A program made the position numbers and the translations under genes. Under the pieces are notes generated by a model, which was given only the letters and a program-made list of their open reading frames with translations, did no database searches and had not been told where the DNA came from. 64,000 nucleotides of DNA, taken from positions 3,720,001 to 3,784,000 of the forward strand of contig NZ_JACHDO010000001.1 in the NCBI RefSeq assembly GCF_014201115.1, written 5' to 3'. This DNA comes from Nocardiopsis metallicus. Its GTDB lineage: Bacteria > Actinomycetota > Actinomycetes > Streptosporangiales > Streptosporangiaceae. Positions 1-9,770 of the stretch are shown piece by piece (positions within the stretch are counted from its first letter, which is position 1; each line of letters begins with the position of its first letter).

Positions 1-2
1 AT

Positions 3-884
3 CCGGGCGCCGCTCCGTCGAGGGGCGCCACCACGTCCGGCGAGGGCGACGAAGGCGATGAGGGTTCCGGGCACTCCGGGCGCCCCCGCCGCAGCCTGCT
101 GTTCCACCCCGCGCTGTGCCTGGTCTTCGCGATGTGCATGATGATCGTCTCCGGTGTGGTCGGTATGGACCTGGTGATCGTCGCCTGGGCCAACGAGCTG
201 AACGCGCCGCACTACGTGATGGTGCTGGCCTCAGTCTGGGCGCTGGGGTCGCTGGTGGGCGGCGCTGTCGCCGGCTCGCTCAAGGGCACCCCCCGGGTGG
301 CGTTGCGGGCCTTCGGGGCCGCCCTGGGCATCGCGGTGCTGGTCCCGTTCCTACCGCCGGTCAGCCATCTGCCCACCCCGCTGCTGATCACCCCGCTGCT
401 CTTCGTCTCGGGGCTGGCTTTGGCGCCCACCCTGGCGGCGGTGATGGGCCGCCTGGGCGACACCGCCCCCGCCCACCGCAGGGCCGAGGCGTTCGGATGG
501 ATGGCCACGGCGATGAGCACCGGCGCAGCGGTGGCCGGTCCGCTGACCGGCGCTCTGGTGGACACCAACGGGATCGCGGGCGGTGCGCTCGGTGCCGCGG
601 GCCTGGTGTTGATGGCCGCGGTGCTGAGCCTGTTCCTGCCCCGCACCAACGAGCCCGCAGGTGCCGGTTCGGGCACCGGTCCGTCCGCCGCCGCGGCCGA
701 CACGGTGCCCGCGGTGGAGAACACCGCCCTCCGGACCGCTGGCGCCGCCCTCGAGGCAACCCCCACCGGTCCCGCCCCGGTCAGTCCTCCCAACCGGCCG
801 GAACCCGGTGCGCCCACGGCCGGGCACGCTCCAGCTGGGCCGACAACGACAGCAGAGTCCCCTCACCGCCCATCCGACCGGTGA
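3..884 (+). CDS. MFS transporter, C-terminal half (5' end outside window)
   Basis: Only the last 293 codons are visible. They open with a Gly/Glu/Asp-rich linker (codons 1-28), followed by about six hydrophobic helices rich in Gly and Ala. This is the layout of the second half of a 12-helix major facilitator transporter in the cytoplasmic membrane. After the last helix (ending LFLPRTNE) comes a tail of about 75 residues rich in Ala, Pro and Thr, probably cytoplasmic and disordered. The substrate cannot be inferred. The final 104 bp overlap the 3' end of the convergent amidase gene, so the disordered tail is coded opposite the amidase C-terminus. Family call is from helix pattern only. Confidence 0.7.
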   Translation, partial: PGAAPSRGATTSGEGDEGDEGSGHSGRPRRSLLFHPALCLVFAMCMMIVSGVVGMDLVIVAWANELNAPHYVMVLASVWALGSLVGGAVAGSLKGTPRVALRAFGAALGIAVLVPFLPPVSHLPTPLLITPLLFVSGLALAPTLAAVMGRLGDTAPAHRRAEAFGWMATAMSTGAAVAGPLTGALVDTNGIAGGALGAAGLVLMAAVLSLFLPRTNEPAGAGSGTGPSAAAADTVPAVENTALRTAGAALEATPTGPAPVSPPNRPEPGAPTAGHAPAGPTTTAESPHRPSDR

Positions 885-2220
885 GCATGGTGCCGATCGG
901 GAGTCCGCTCGGCGACCAGTGCAGCGGAACGTTGACGGAGGGTTGTCCGGAGACGTTGTAGAGCGAGGTGAAGGGGGTGAACTCGGTCATGCGCCGGAAC
1001 TCCTCCTCCGGGCCGCACGAGTTGAAGTGGCCGACCTCGGCCGGGGGCTGGGCCAGGGTGGGACTGAGCACGGCGTCGAAGCGGGCCGTGGCCGTCAGCA
1101 TGGCGCGGGTGCCGCGCTGGAGGCGGGCGCTGGCGCCCACGTAGGCGGGGACCGGGGTGGTGCGGGCCCGTTCGCGCAGCCACTGGTAGATCGGGGTCAG
1201 TTCGCCCTCGCGGGCCGGATCGATGGGTGTGGCGGAGGCGACGGCCGACCACAGGTGCTGGAAGTCGTCGGCGAAGGCGCCGCCGAAGGCGGTCTCACCG
1301 GGGTTGTCGATCTCCTCGACCTCGTGGCCCAGGTCCAGGAGCAGCTGGGTGGCCTCCTCGTAGGCGGCGAGGACGTCGGGGTGGACCGCGATGCCGGTGG
1401 CGCCGGTGTCGGCGTAGCGGCCGATGCGCAGCTTCCCGGGTTCGCGGCGGGCGTGGTCGGCGAAGGACCGGCCGGGCGGCAGCGGCGGTGCGGTGTAGAG
1501 GTCGCCGGGGAGGTTGACCGCCATGGCGTCCAGCATCAGGGCTGCGTCCATGACCGAGCGGGTGATGGGGCCGGCGGTGGACAGGCCGTTGAGGTCGGCG
1601 CGGTCGGGGCCGCCGGAGACGCGGCCCCGTGTGGGCTTGAGCCCGAAGAGACCGCACACGCTGGCGGGGATGCGAATGGATCCGCCGCCGTCGCTGGCCT
1701 GGGCCGCGGGGGCGAGTCCGGCGGCGACAGCGGCCGCGGCGCCTCCGCTGGAGCCGCCCGGGGAGCGGGTGGTGTCCCAGGGGTTGCGGCTGGGCGGCGC
1801 GATGTCGTTCTCGGTGTAACAGGTCGCCCCGAATTCGGGGGTGTTGGTCTTGCCGAGGAAGACGGCGCCCGCCTCGCGCAGCTGGGCGACCATGGCGGAG
1901 TCGGCGGGGGCCACGAGGTCGGAGTAGACGCGTGAGCCGAAAGTGACGCGGACCCCGGCGAGGGTGTCCAGGTCCTTGATCGGCAGTGGGACGCCGAGGA
2001 GGGGCGGGAGTTGGTCCGGCGTGTCGCTCATCGCGCGCTTCTGTGCGTTTCGGGCCTGCTCCAGAGCACTTTTTTCAGCGACCGTAATGTAGGCACCATA
2101 ATGTGCGTCCAGCCTCCGAATCCGCTCGAGATAGTGCTCAGCGACCTCAACAGGTGACAGTTCACGACTGCGGATCAGCATCGCGAGGCGGTGCGCGGGG
2201 AGATCATGAATCCGGGTCAT
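781..2220 (-). CDS. amidase signature (AS) family hydrolase
   Basis: A 479-residue amidase-signature enzyme, hydrolysing an amide bond in the cytoplasm; the substrate is unknown. The Ser-cisSer-Lys triad is visible: Lys82 in PLPIKDLD, the cis-Ser in PGGSSGG (residues 154-160) and the nucleophile Ser181 in DGGGSIRIP. The C-terminal half is complete (SLYNVSGQPSVNVPL), and the length is normal for the family. An open frame extends 27 codons further upstream, but the ATG at 2220 has an AGGTGG-type ribosome site just before it and begins with the usual amidase helix, so it was chosen. It is convergent with, and overlaps by 104 bp, the MFS gene. Confidence 0.88.
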   Translation of the reverse strand: MTRIHDLPAHRLAMLIRSRELSPVEVAEHYLERIRRLDAHYGAYITVAEKSALEQARNAQKRAMSDTPDQLPPLLGVPLPIKDLDTLAGVRVTFGSRVYSDLVAPADSAMVAQLREAGAVFLGKTNTPEFGATCYTENDIAPPSRNPWDTTRSPGGSSGGAAAAVAAGLAPAAQASDGGGSIRIPASVCGLFGLKPTRGRVSGGPDRADLNGLSTAGPITRSVMDAALMLDAMAVNLPGDLYTAPPLPPGRSFADHARREPGKLRIGRYADTGATGIAVHPDVLAAYEEATQLLLDLGHEVEEIDNPGETAFGGAFADDFQHLWSAVASATPIDPAREGELTPIYQWLRERARTTPVPAYVGASARLQRGTRAMLTATARFDAVLSPTLAQPPAEVGHFNSCGPEEEFRRMTEFTPFTSLYNVSGQPSVNVPLHWSPSGLPIGTMLTGRMGGEGTLLSLSAQLERARPWAHRVPAGWED

Positions 2221-2389
2221 GCCACCTGAGGTTAACCGGGTAGGGCAACGGGCACCACGGCGGTGAGGCGGGACCTCTCTAGAGAGACGACGAAAAGGCA
2301 ATCCTTCCCCGTTCTCGCGCCCCGAACACGTATGGACGCAAGAGCACGAGGGAAGAAAAGTGTGAGAAGTAATGCACTAGGACTCAGAT

Positions 2390-3217
2390 ATGGATGGAAC
2401 TAACCTGTCCGTCGTGGAATCGGCAACCAGTGTGAACGGTCGTAGCCCATCGTCCGACGGGTCGGAGCCCGAACGGCCCGAGGCCCTCTTCTTCCCCAAC
2501 CAGCGCAAGGACGCCGGCGCGTCAGGCGGCAAGGCCCTCTACGGAGCCCTGAAATCCAACGAAGCCGCGCGCAGGTGGACGGTCCGGAGCGTGGCCGCGG
2601 CGGCTGCAGCGGGCGCCTTCGGCATGCTCACCGGGGACTGGAGGGTCGGTGTCACCTTCGGACTCATCGCCCTGGTCGCGGTGATGGTGTGGAACGCCCG
2701 GCGTGAGTCGGAGATCCCCCGCTGGCGTAAGCCCTCGGCCGCGCAGCGGCGCACCGAGGCCCAGCTCAAGCTCATGAAGCAGCTCGGTTACCGCGTGCTT
2801 CACGCACGCGCCGTACCCGGTGGCAACGGCCAGATCGACCACTTCATCGTGGGTCGGCGCGGCGCGTTCGCCATCGACTCGGAGTCCTGGGACAAGCGCC
2901 TCCCGCTGCGCAACAAGCTGGAGAAGCTGTACCACGGCCGGTTCAGCAAGAACGAGCGGATCGACGAGGCCCTGGAGGAGGCCAAGCGCGCGGAGGAGCT
3001 CATCAGCCAGGAGCTCGGCCGCGAGATCTCGGTGCGCGCCTCCCTGGCCATCTACGGGCCGGGCATGCCCTGGGACAGCCACCGGCTGCGCGGCGTGGAC
3101 ATCATCACCGGAACCAAGGTCCGCAAGTGGTTGCGCAGTGGGCGTGACCGGCTGAGCGAGACCGAGATCGAAGAGATCTACCAGGCGGCGAAGAAGGCCC
3201 TGCCGCCCCGTTACTGA
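2390..3217 (+). CDS. NERD-domain membrane protein
   Basis: A 275-residue protein with a disordered N-terminus, two adjacent membrane helices (about residues 66-80 and 85-103) and a cytoplasmic NERD (nuclease-related) domain from about 118 to 210. The domain core [11 protein letters not shown] and GAFAID is clear, with Asp150 in the expected metal-binding position. The Lys that normally follows (ID-S-K in related actinobacterial proteins, from memory) reads Glu here (AIDSESWDK), so nuclease activity is doubtful. It stands alone between the divergent amidase and ilvD. The role is unknown; NERD proteins are often predicted to act on DNA. Confidence 0.7.
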   Translation: MDGTNLSVVESATSVNGRSPSSDGSEPERPEALFFPNQRKDAGASGGKALYGALKSNEAARRWTVRSVAAAAAAGAFGMLTGDWRVGVTFGLIALVAVMVWNARRESEIPRWRKPSAAQRRTEAQLKLMKQLGYRVLHARAVPGGNGQIDHFIVGRRGAFAIDSESWDKRLPLRNKLEKLYHGRFSKNERIDEALEEAKRAEELISQELGREISVRASLAIYGPGMPWDSHRLRGVDIITGTKVRKWLRSGRDRLSETEIEEIYQAAKKALPPRY

Positions 3218-3251
3218 GACCCCACCCCGTTCACCGCCCCTGCCGCACTCG

Positions 3252-3288
3252 GGCCCGGAACCAGCCACACCGCCGTGGCCTCCGGGCC
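3252..3288 (+). terminator. imperfect hairpin after NERD gene
   Basis: GGCCCGGA at 3252-3259 pairs with TCCGGGCC at 3281-3288, with an inner GCCAC/GTGGC pairing. It lies 35 bp after the NERD stop codon and is followed by TT. It could end the NERD transcript before ilvD. Confidence 0.45.
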
Positions 3289-3459
3289 TTACGTATGTCC
3301 GTCCAGGCCTCAAGCCGCACCCGACCTCCCCGCGCGATGAGTCCCCCACCTCCACAAATCTCAACATCCGAAACAGGTGTCTCCCGGGGCGAGACCGAAG
3401 CGGTTCACCAAGGGGACTACCATCGAGGGGAAACACCCGTAACGATGGGAGTCCACCCT

Positions 3460-5322
3460 ATGCCCGCCCTACGCTCACGCACGGTCACCCACGGCAGGAA
3501 CATGGCAGGCGCGCGCGCTCTCATGCGCGCCACCGGCGTAGAGCGCGAGGACTTCGGCAAGCCCATCGTGGCCGTGGCCAACAGCTTCACGGAGTTCGTG
3601 CCCGGACACGTGCACCTGCGCGAGGTCGCCGAGGTCGTCGCGAACGCCATCCGCCAGGCCGGTGGCGTGCCCCGCGAGTTCAACTCCATCGCCGTCGACG
3701 ACGGCATCGCGATGGGCCACGGCGGCATGCTGTACTCGCTGCCCAGCCGTGAACTCATCGCCGACTCACTCGAGTACATGGTCAACGCCCACTGCGCCGA
3801 CGCCCTGGTGTGCGTGTCCAACTGCGACAAGATCACCCCGGGCATGCTGCTCGCGGCGATGCGCCTCAACATCCCCACCGTGTTCGTCTCCGGCGGCCCC
3901 ATGGAGGCCGGGAAGGTCACGGTGGTCGAGGGCACCGCCACCACGGTCCGCAAGCTCGACCTGATCAACCCCATGATCGCCGCGGCCGACGAGAGCGTCT
4001 CCCAGGCCGAACTCGACGAGATGGAGGAGAACGCCTGCCCGACCTGTGGTTCCTGCTCGGGCATGTTCACCGCCAACTCGATGAACTGCCTCACCGAGGC
4101 CCTGGGGCTGGCCCTGCCCGGCAACGGCACGGTCCTGGCCACCCACACCGCCCGCAAGGCCCTCTACGAGGACGCCGGGCGCCTGGTCGTGGAGGCCGCC
4201 AAGCGCTACTACCAGGATGACGACGACTCGGTGCTGCCGCTGTCCATCGCCACCCCGGCCGCCTTCGGCAACGCCATGGCCCTGGACGTGGCCATGGGCG
4301 GTTCCACCAACACGATCCTGCACCTGCTGGCCACCGCCACCGAGGCCGGTGTGGACTTCGGGCTGCCCGAGATCGACGAGGTCTCCCGCCGCGTCCCGTG
4401 CCTGTGCAAGGTCGCGCCGAACACCGAGAAGTACCACATCGAGGACGTGCACCGGGCCGGCGGCATCCCCGCCATCCTGGGCGAACTGGCCCGCGGCGGC
4501 CTGCTCGACACCTCCCTACCCACCGTGCACGGAAAGACCATCGGCGAGTTCATCGGCGAGTGGGACATCACCTCGGACACGGTGCTGCCCGAGGCCGTGG
4601 AGCTCTTCCACGCGGCCCCCGGCGGTGTGCGCACCACCAAGGCCTACTCGCAGAGCGTGCGCTGGGACACCCTGGACACCGACCGGGAGAAGGGCTGCAT
4701 CCGTTCGGTCGAGCACGCCTACACCAAGGACGGCGGCCTGGCCGTGCTGTTCGGCAACCTCGCCCCGGACGGCGCGATCGTCAAGACCGCCGGCGTGGAG
4801 GAGGAGCTGTGGACCTTCTCCGGGCCCGCCAAGGTGTTCGAGTCGCAGGACGACGCCGTGGACGGCATCCTCAACAAGCGGATCGAGCCCGGTGACGTGG
4901 TGGTCATCCGCTACGAGGGCCCCAAGGGCGGACCCGGTATGCAGGAGATGCTCTACCCGACGAGCTTCCTCAAGGGCCGCGGCCTGGGCAAGGCCTGCGC
5001 CCTGATCACCGACGGCCGCTTCTCCGGCGGCACCTCCGGGCTGTCCATCGGCCACGCCTCCCCCGAGGCGGCCGCGGGCGGCGACATCGCCCTGGTCGAG
5101 AACGGCGACACGATCAGCATCGACATCCCGAACCGGGGCATCGTGCTGGAGGTCGCCGAGGAGGAGCTGAACACCCGCCGTGAGCGACTGCTCAAGGAGC
5201 TGGGCCGGTTCCAGCCGCGCGACCGCAAGCGCCCGGTGACCGCCGCGCTGCGCGCCTACGCGGCGATGGCCACCTCGGCCTCGACCGGCGCGGCGCGCGA
5301 CGTCAGCCAGATCGAGAAGTAG
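3460..5322 (+). CDS. ilvD: dihydroxy-acid dehydratase
   Basis: IlvD dehydrates 2,3-dihydroxy-3-methylbutanoate and its homologue in valine/isoleucine synthesis, using an Fe-S cluster. The ORF is open from 3295, but the family start [14 protein letters not shown] is at 3460, giving 620 residues, the usual size. A second ATG at 3445 is possible; a GATGGGAG stretch ahead of 3460 can serve as its ribosome site. Iron-sulphur cysteines appear in [11 protein letters not shown] (Cys122) and [12 protein letters not shown] (Cys193, 196, 199). The C-terminal motifs [13 protein letters not shown] and [15 protein letters not shown] are intact. It is monocistronic; the downstream FmdB gene converges 13 bp away. 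Confidence 0.97.
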   Translation: MPALRSRTVTHGRNMAGARALMRATGVEREDFGKPIVAVANSFTEFVPGHVHLREVAEVVANAIRQAGGVPREFNSIAVDDGIAMGHGGMLYSLPSRELIADSLEYMVNAHCADALVCVSNCDKITPGMLLAAMRLNIPTVFVSGGPMEAGKVTVVEGTATTVRKLDLINPMIAAADESVSQAELDEMEENACPTCGSCSGMFTANSMNCLTEALGLALPGNGTVLATHTARKALYEDAGRLVVEAAKRYYQDDDDSVLPLSIATPAAFGNAMALDVAMGGSTNTILHLLATATEAGVDFGLPEIDEVSRRVPCLCKVAPNTEKYHIEDVHRAGGIPAILGELARGGLLDTSLPTVHGKTIGEFIGEWDITSDTVLPEAVELFHAAPGGVRTTKAYSQSVRWDTLDTDREKGCIRSVEHAYTKDGGLAVLFGNLAPDGAIVKTAGVEEELWTFSGPAKVFESQDDAVDGILNKRIEPGDVVVIRYEGPKGGPGMQEMLYPTSFLKGRGLGKACALITDGRFSGGTSGLSIGHASPEAAAGGDIALVENGDTISIDIPNRGIVLEVAEEELNTRRERLLKELGRFQPRDRKRPVTAALRAYAAMATSASTGAARDVSQIEK

Positions 5323-5335
5323 ACCGGGCTGGTCC

Positions 5336-5542
5336 TCAGCCGCAGCAGCCGCCCCCGCAGCAGCCTCCGCCACCGGAGGGCGCGGGGGCGGCGGCGCGTC
5401 CGCCCACCGAGACGGTGGACAGCAGCCGAACGGTGTCGTCGTGCCCCTGGGGGCAGCCGGCGGGGGCATCGGACTCGGCCATGGGGCGGGAGAGCTCGAA
5501 GGTGTCGTCGCACTCGCGGCAGCGGAAGTCGTATCTGGGCAT
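5336..5542 (-). CDS. FmdB-family zinc ribbon protein
   Basis: A 68-residue protein starting MPRYDFRCRECDDTFE, the standard opening of the FmdB/CxxC putative regulatory zinc-ribbon family. One zinc knuckle half is CREC (residues 8-11). The second is reduced to CPQGH (about 30-34), so His may replace the last Cys. The C-terminus is a Gly-Cys tail (GGGGCCGGGCCG), which could bind further metal. It lies downstream of the HNH gene on the same strand, but a strong hairpin separates them. The cellular role of these small proteins is not known. Confidence 0.8.
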   Translation of the reverse strand: MPRYDFRCRECDDTFELSRPMAESDAPAGCPQGHDDTVRLLSTVSVGGRAAAPAPSGGGGCCGGGCCG

Positions 5543-5602
5543 GCCCCAAGGATAGGGCCGCGCGTGATCCGGCTCCAGCCCGGATCCGTCTGGGGCAAGG
5601 GG

Positions 5603-5642
5603 ACGCCCCTGGGGAGCTGAGGGGTCGGCTCCCCAGGGGCGT
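5603..5642 (-). terminator. 15-bp perfect hairpin after HNH gene
   Basis: Arms 5603-5617 and 5628-5642 are perfect complements (ACGCCCCTGGGGAGC and its complement) around a 10-nt loop. It sits between the HNH gene and the downstream fmdB-like gene and should stop readthrough. It has no T-tract, as is common in actinomycetes. Confidence 0.8.
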
Positions 5643-5692
5643 GGTCCGGGCCGGGTGGGACGCCCTGGGGTTTGTCCCGGCCCTTGCTGCCG

Positions 5693-6244
5693 CTACGCGG
5701 CCAGGTGCGCCATGTACGGCTCCCACTGGGGGTCGCCGTGCAGGTCGCCGTTGATCAACCGCCAGTGGGGGCCCTTGGGCACCTTGGGGGTGATGTGCAG
5801 CTCCCAGCCGATCTCGTCCAGGAACTTGTCCGCCTTGCGGTGGTTGCACGGCTTGCAGGCCGCGACCACGTTCTCCCACACGTGGGCACCGCCGCGGCTG
5901 CGCGGGACGACGTGGTCGATCGTCTCGGCCTTCTTCCCGCAGTAACCGCAGGTGTGCCGGTCCCGCCGCATGAGCGCCACCCGGGTGAGGGGCACTCTTC
6001 GGCTGTACGGGACGCTGATGTAGCGCCTGAGCCTGATCACCGACGGCACGTCATAGGAGCGTGTCGCCGAGTGCAGCACCGCCCCCGCGCCGTCATCGTG
6101 AACGACTTCCGCCTTTTCCCGCAGAACGAGCAGAATGGCTCTGCGCAGGGGCAGTGTCGTGAGTGGTTCAAAACTGGCGTTGAGCAGCAGCACGTGTCGG
6201 CGGGCGGTGCCTGGACCACCCTCCCGGCTGCGTCGGGCGCTCAT
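5693..6244 (-). CDS. HNH endonuclease family protein
   Basis: A 183-residue HNH-type nuclease of the widespread actinobacterial family that opens HVLLLNASFEPL. The HNH core includes two zinc CxxC pairs (CGYC and CKPC) around the DHVVPRSRGG and NVVAAC metal/catalytic segment, ending CNHRKADK. The frame is open up to 6403, but the N-terminal extension there is Arg/Gly-rich and unlike the family. The ATG at 6244 with MSARRSREG matches family length. The natural substrate is unknown; it could be a genome-maintenance or a selfish-type nuclease. It is transcribed divergently from the prolyl oligopeptidase. Confidence 0.85.
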   Translation of the reverse strand: MSARRSREGGPGTARRHVLLLNASFEPLTTLPLRRAILLVLREKAEVVHDDGAGAVLHSATRSYDVPSVIRLRRYISVPYSRRVPLTRVALMRRDRHTCGYCGKKAETIDHVVPRSRGGAHVWENVVAACKPCNHRKADKFLDEIGWELHITPKVPKGPHWRLINGDLHGDPQWEPYMAHLAA

Positions 6245-6571
6245 CGCGTCGCCCCGGCGGCCGTGTTCGCCCGCCGTGTCTCTTCCCCGGCCAGCCGTTC
6301 GGCCAGCCAGGAAACCTCCCTGTGCACCGACCCGAGGATCGGTGTCTCCGTACGCCTTGCCACACGGACCTCCCGGTGGTTCCCGCCGAGTTGCGTCCCG
6401 CATTCAGTTTGCTTGCTCGGACCGCTCCGGCGCCACCCCAATTTCCGTCGGGCCACCCAGAAAACACGCGTTGTCGCTTTCTGGAACCCATTGTGCGTCC
6501 GGCAAACCCGGATTCATGCTCGCGCCGCGCCGAACACACACAGTGAGATAACGGTGGATAGGGTGCGAAGT

Positions 6572-8665
6572 ATGCGCGAACTTCGCTATCCCCCGGCCAC
6601 GCGGCTGGACATCCAAGAGACCCTGCACGGCCACACCGTCCGTGACCCCTACCGGTGGCTGGAGGCCGCCGACTCGACGGAGACCAAGGAGTGGTCCTCC
6701 GCCCAGGACGACCTGTACAACCAGCTGTCCGCCGACTACGAGACCCATGGCTGGTTCGCCGACCAGGTGCGCTCGCTCATGGGAGCCGGACACGTCGGAG
6801 TACCGGTCTGGCGCGGTGAACGCCGTTTCGTCACCCGTCGTGCCCCCGGCCAGGAGCACGCGGTGCTGCACGTGCGGGACGGTGAGGGGGACGAGCGCGT
6901 CCTGGTCGACCCCGGGGCACTCGATCCCTCCGGCCTGACCACGCTGGACGCCTGGCGGCCCTCACCGGACGGACGCCTGCTCGCCTACCAACTCTCCGAG
7001 GGCGGCGACGAGGAGTCGCTCCTGCGCGTCATCGACGTGGACTCGGGCGAGCTCGTGGACGACCCCATCGACCGCACCCGGTACAGCCCGGTGGCCTGGC
7101 TGCCCGACGGCTCGGCCTTCTACTACGTGCGCCGCCTGCCCGCCGATCAGGTCCCCGACGGCGAGGAGTCCTACCACCGCAGGGTCTACCTGCACCGGCT
7201 GGGCACCCCCGCCGACCAGGACGCGCTCATCTTCGGCCAGGACCGCCTCAAGACCGAGTACTACGGGGTGAGCCTCAGCGAGAACGGCCGCTGGCTCACC
7301 CTGACCTCCGCCAACGGCACGTCCTCGGCGACCAACGCCTGGATCGCCGACCTCGGAGAAGGGCCGCTGGAGAGCCCCCGCCTGGTCACCGTCCAGGAGG
7401 GAGTGGACTCCGACCTGCGCCTGCACGTGGGCCGGGACGACCGCCTGTACCTGTTCACCGACCGCGAGGCCCCGCGCGGGCGCCTGTGCGTCGCCGACCC
7501 GGCCGCACCCGGGTACGAGAACTGGACCACCCTGGTCGCCGAGGACCCCGAGGCGGTCCTGGAGGGCCACGCGCTGCTGGACGGGGAGGAGCTCGACTCC
7601 CCCGAACTGCTCCTGGTCTGGAGCCGGCACGCGATCAGCGAGATCAGCCGCCACGACCCCGGGACCGGTGCGCGCCTGGGCACCCTGCCGATGCCTGGCC
7701 TGGGCAGCGTCGGCGGGCTGAGCAGCCGGCCCGAGGGCGGCCACGAGGCGTGGTTCGGCTACACCGACAACACCCACCCCTCGTCCGTGTACCACTACGA
7801 CGCGCGCAGCGGGGAGGTGACGCCGTGGGCCGAGCCGCCCGGCGAGATCGACCTGCCCGACGTGCGCACCGAACAGGTCGCGTTCACGTCCAAGGACGGC
7901 ACCACCGTGCGCATGCTGGTGGTCTCCCCCGCCGCGCCCGCCGAGGGCCCGCGCCCGACCATCCTGTACGGCTACGGGGGGTTCCAGATCTCCCTCACCC
8001 CGGGGTACTCCGCCGCCATCCTGGCGTGGGTGCGCGCCGGGGGCGTGTACGCCGTCGCGAACCTGCGCGGCGGCCTGGAAGAGGGCGAGGAATGGCACCG
8101 GGGCGGCATGCTCGCCAACAAGCAGAACGTCTTCGACGACTGCGCCGCGGCCGCCGAGCACCTGATCTCCAGCGGCACCACCAGCGCGGAACGGCTCGCG
8201 ATCATGGGCGGCAGCAACGGCGGCCTGCTGGTGGGCACCATGATCACTCAGCGGCCGGAGCTGTTCACCGCCGCGGTCTGCTCGGCCCCGCTGCTGGACA
8301 TGGTGCGCTACGAGCGGTTCGGGCTGGGACAGCTGTGGAGCGTGGAGTACGGCAGCGCCGAGAAGCCCGAGGAGCTCGGCTGGCTGCTGGGCTACTCCCC
8401 GTACCACAACGTCCGGCCGGGCACCCGGTACCCGGCCACCCTGTTCACGGTGTTCGACAACGACACCCGGGTGGACCCGCTGCACGCCCGCAAGCTGTGC
8501 GCCCAGATGCAGCAGGCCACGTCGGCGCCGATCGAGGAGCGACCGATCCTCGTCCGCCGCGAGGCCGAGGTCGGGCACAGCTCCCGATCGGTGAGCCGCA
8601 GTGTGGCCCTGACCGCGGAGCAGCTCGCCTTCCTCGCCCACCACCTGGGGCTCTCGGTCTCCTGA
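6572..8665 (+). CDS. prolyl oligopeptidase family serine peptidase
   Basis: A 697-residue cytoplasmic S9A peptidase that cuts short peptides, typically after proline. The N-terminal beta-propeller part contains the family opening RDPYRWLE, and the C-terminal alpha/beta hydrolase begins near TILYGYGGF. The triad is visible: Ser548 in GGSNGG, Asp631 in NDTRV, and His669 in EVGHSS. No signal peptide is seen. The open frame extends 300 codons upstream, but that part overlaps the divergent HNH gene; MRELRYPPATR at 6572 matches the family start. Confidence 0.93.
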   Translation: MRELRYPPATRLDIQETLHGHTVRDPYRWLEAADSTETKEWSSAQDDLYNQLSADYETHGWFADQVRSLMGAGHVGVPVWRGERRFVTRRAPGQEHAVLHVRDGEGDERVLVDPGALDPSGLTTLDAWRPSPDGRLLAYQLSEGGDEESLLRVIDVDSGELVDDPIDRTRYSPVAWLPDGSAFYYVRRLPADQVPDGEESYHRRVYLHRLGTPADQDALIFGQDRLKTEYYGVSLSENGRWLTLTSANGTSSATNAWIADLGEGPLESPRLVTVQEGVDSDLRLHVGRDDRLYLFTDREAPRGRLCVADPAAPGYENWTTLVAEDPEAVLEGHALLDGEELDSPELLLVWSRHAISEISRHDPGTGARLGTLPMPGLGSVGGLSSRPEGGHEAWFGYTDNTHPSSVYHYDARSGEVTPWAEPPGEIDLPDVRTEQVAFTSKDGTTVRMLVVSPAAPAEGPRPTILYGYGGFQISLTPGYSAAILAWVRAGGVYAVANLRGGLEEGEEWHRGGMLANKQNVFDDCAAAAEHLISSGTTSAERLAIMGGSNGGLLVGTMITQRPELFTAAVCSAPLLDMVRYERFGLGQLWSVEYGSAEKPEELGWLLGYSPYHNVRPGTRYPATLFTVFDNDTRVDPLHARKLCAQMQQATSAPIEERPILVRREAEVGHSSRSVSRSVALTAEQLAFLAHHLGLSVS

Positions 8666-8682
8666 CCCGCCCGAGCCCGTCG

Positions 8683-8716
8683 GCTCTCCCCGGCCCCGAC
8701 CCGGGCCGGGGAGAGC
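8683..8716 (+). terminator. 14-bp perfect hairpin after oligopeptidase
   Basis: Arms 8683-8696 (GCTCTCCCCGGCCC) and 8703-8716 are perfect complements around a 6-nt loop, 18 bp after the stop codon. Confidence 0.85.
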
Positions 8717-8762
8717 AAGGACACAGGAATCGGACACCCCGCACCGGGGTTGCGCGGAGGGT

Positions 8763-8781
8763 CCTTTGAGACAATCAAAGG
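8763..8781. promoter_or_regulatory. CCTTTGA-N5-TCAAAGG palindrome
   Basis: A 7-bp perfect inverted repeat with a 5-nt spacer lies 103 bp ahead of the thioesterase start. It stands in an AT-richer patch and looks like an operator or promoter element. A related string, TCCTTTGACACAATC, occurs just before the gene at 43074. Confidence 0.35.
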
Positions 8782-8883
8782 AGGCCAAAGGCGTGTCCGG
8801 TGCGTCGCGACAAGCGTGTGACCACGGGATACGCCCGACCCCGGGGAGGACATCCGGGAGAACTTCGGGAGAGGACCCAGGAC

Positions 8884-9321
8884 GTGACACAGATCGAGGC
8901 CGAAAGCCCCACCACCGCCGGGCCCCAGCGGTACGTGCACCTGGCCCAGGTGCGCTACGCCGACCTTGACCCCCAGCAGCACGTCAACAACGTCCGGATG
9001 CTCACCTACCTGGAGGACGCCCGCGTCGGGTTCCTGCACTTCGGGATCGGTGACGGCCGCCCCGATGCCTTCGGCGCGACGGTCGTGGCCCGCCAGGAGG
9101 CCGACTACGTCGCCCCGCTGCTGCCCCGCACCGACCCGGTGCGCGTGGAGCTGTGGGTGACCGAGGTCCGCAACGCCAGCTTCAGCATGTCCTACGAGAT
9201 CCTCGACGACGAGCGGGTCTACCTGCGCGCGAAGACGGTCCTGGTCGGCTTCGACGTGGCCACGCAGAGCGCACGGCGCCTCAACGACGCCGAGCGCGCG
9301 CTCCTCAACAAGTACTCCTGA
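8884..9321 (+). CDS. acyl-CoA thioesterase, hot-dog (4HBT) fold
   Basis: A 145-residue single hot-dog thioesterase, expected to hydrolyse acyl-CoA in the cytoplasm. The family motif RYADLDPQQHVNN (Asp as the likely catalytic acid) is followed by the long hot-dog helix MLTYLEDARVGFL. The GTG at 8884 is preceded by GGGAGAGGA; the frame runs to 8800, but the extra residues are basic and unlike the family. It follows a terminator and is monocistronic. Confidence 0.85.
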   Translation: MTQIEAESPTTAGPQRYVHLAQVRYADLDPQQHVNNVRMLTYLEDARVGFLHFGIGDGRPDAFGATVVARQEADYVAPLLPRTDPVRVELWVTEVRNASFSMSYEILDDERVYLRAKTVLVGFDVATQSARRLNDAERALLNKYS

Positions 9322-9586
9322 CACCCGCGTGCCCGGCCCCCGCGAGCGACGTCCCGGAGCAGCGGTTCCGAGGGGAGGCGGAGCCCGGCACAGGGGCGAT
9401 GCTGTTGATTGATTCCGGGGCGGGGTCTGTGTGCGGACTGGAGCCTGCGGTCCGGGTCGCGGTCCCCCCGTTTCCCACCGCGTGATGGTGGCCCCCAGCC
9501 CTGCGCGGACCGGTTGCCCGTACCGGCGAACACCACCAGCGGCCCACCAGGCCCCCGGGCCCGGTTTCGGCCCTCTTTTCGAAGAT

Positions 9587-9640
9587 GATCTTGCTACCAG
9601 GAGCAAGTTCGGCGCCGAACTTGCCCCTGGTAGCAAGATC
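9587..9640. repeat. 54-bp palindrome, no spacer
   Basis: Arms 9587-9613 and 9614-9640 (27 nt each, starting GATCTTGCTACCAGG) are complementary at 26 of 27 positions with no loop. The odd pair (9602 with 9625) is A-C on the plus strand, and G-T on the other, so the minus-strand RNA would still pair. It resembles a palindromic repetitive or miniature mobile element. Confidence 0.7.
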
Positions 9641-9770
9641 ACCGGGAATGAAGGGGTTTCGGAAGCAGCGGACCACCCCCAGACGCGGGTTACGGACACC
9701 CCGGCTCGCCCGGAGCCGACACCACAGCGCTGAACCCCACCCTCACCACCGGCTGGCCCGATGGCACGCG

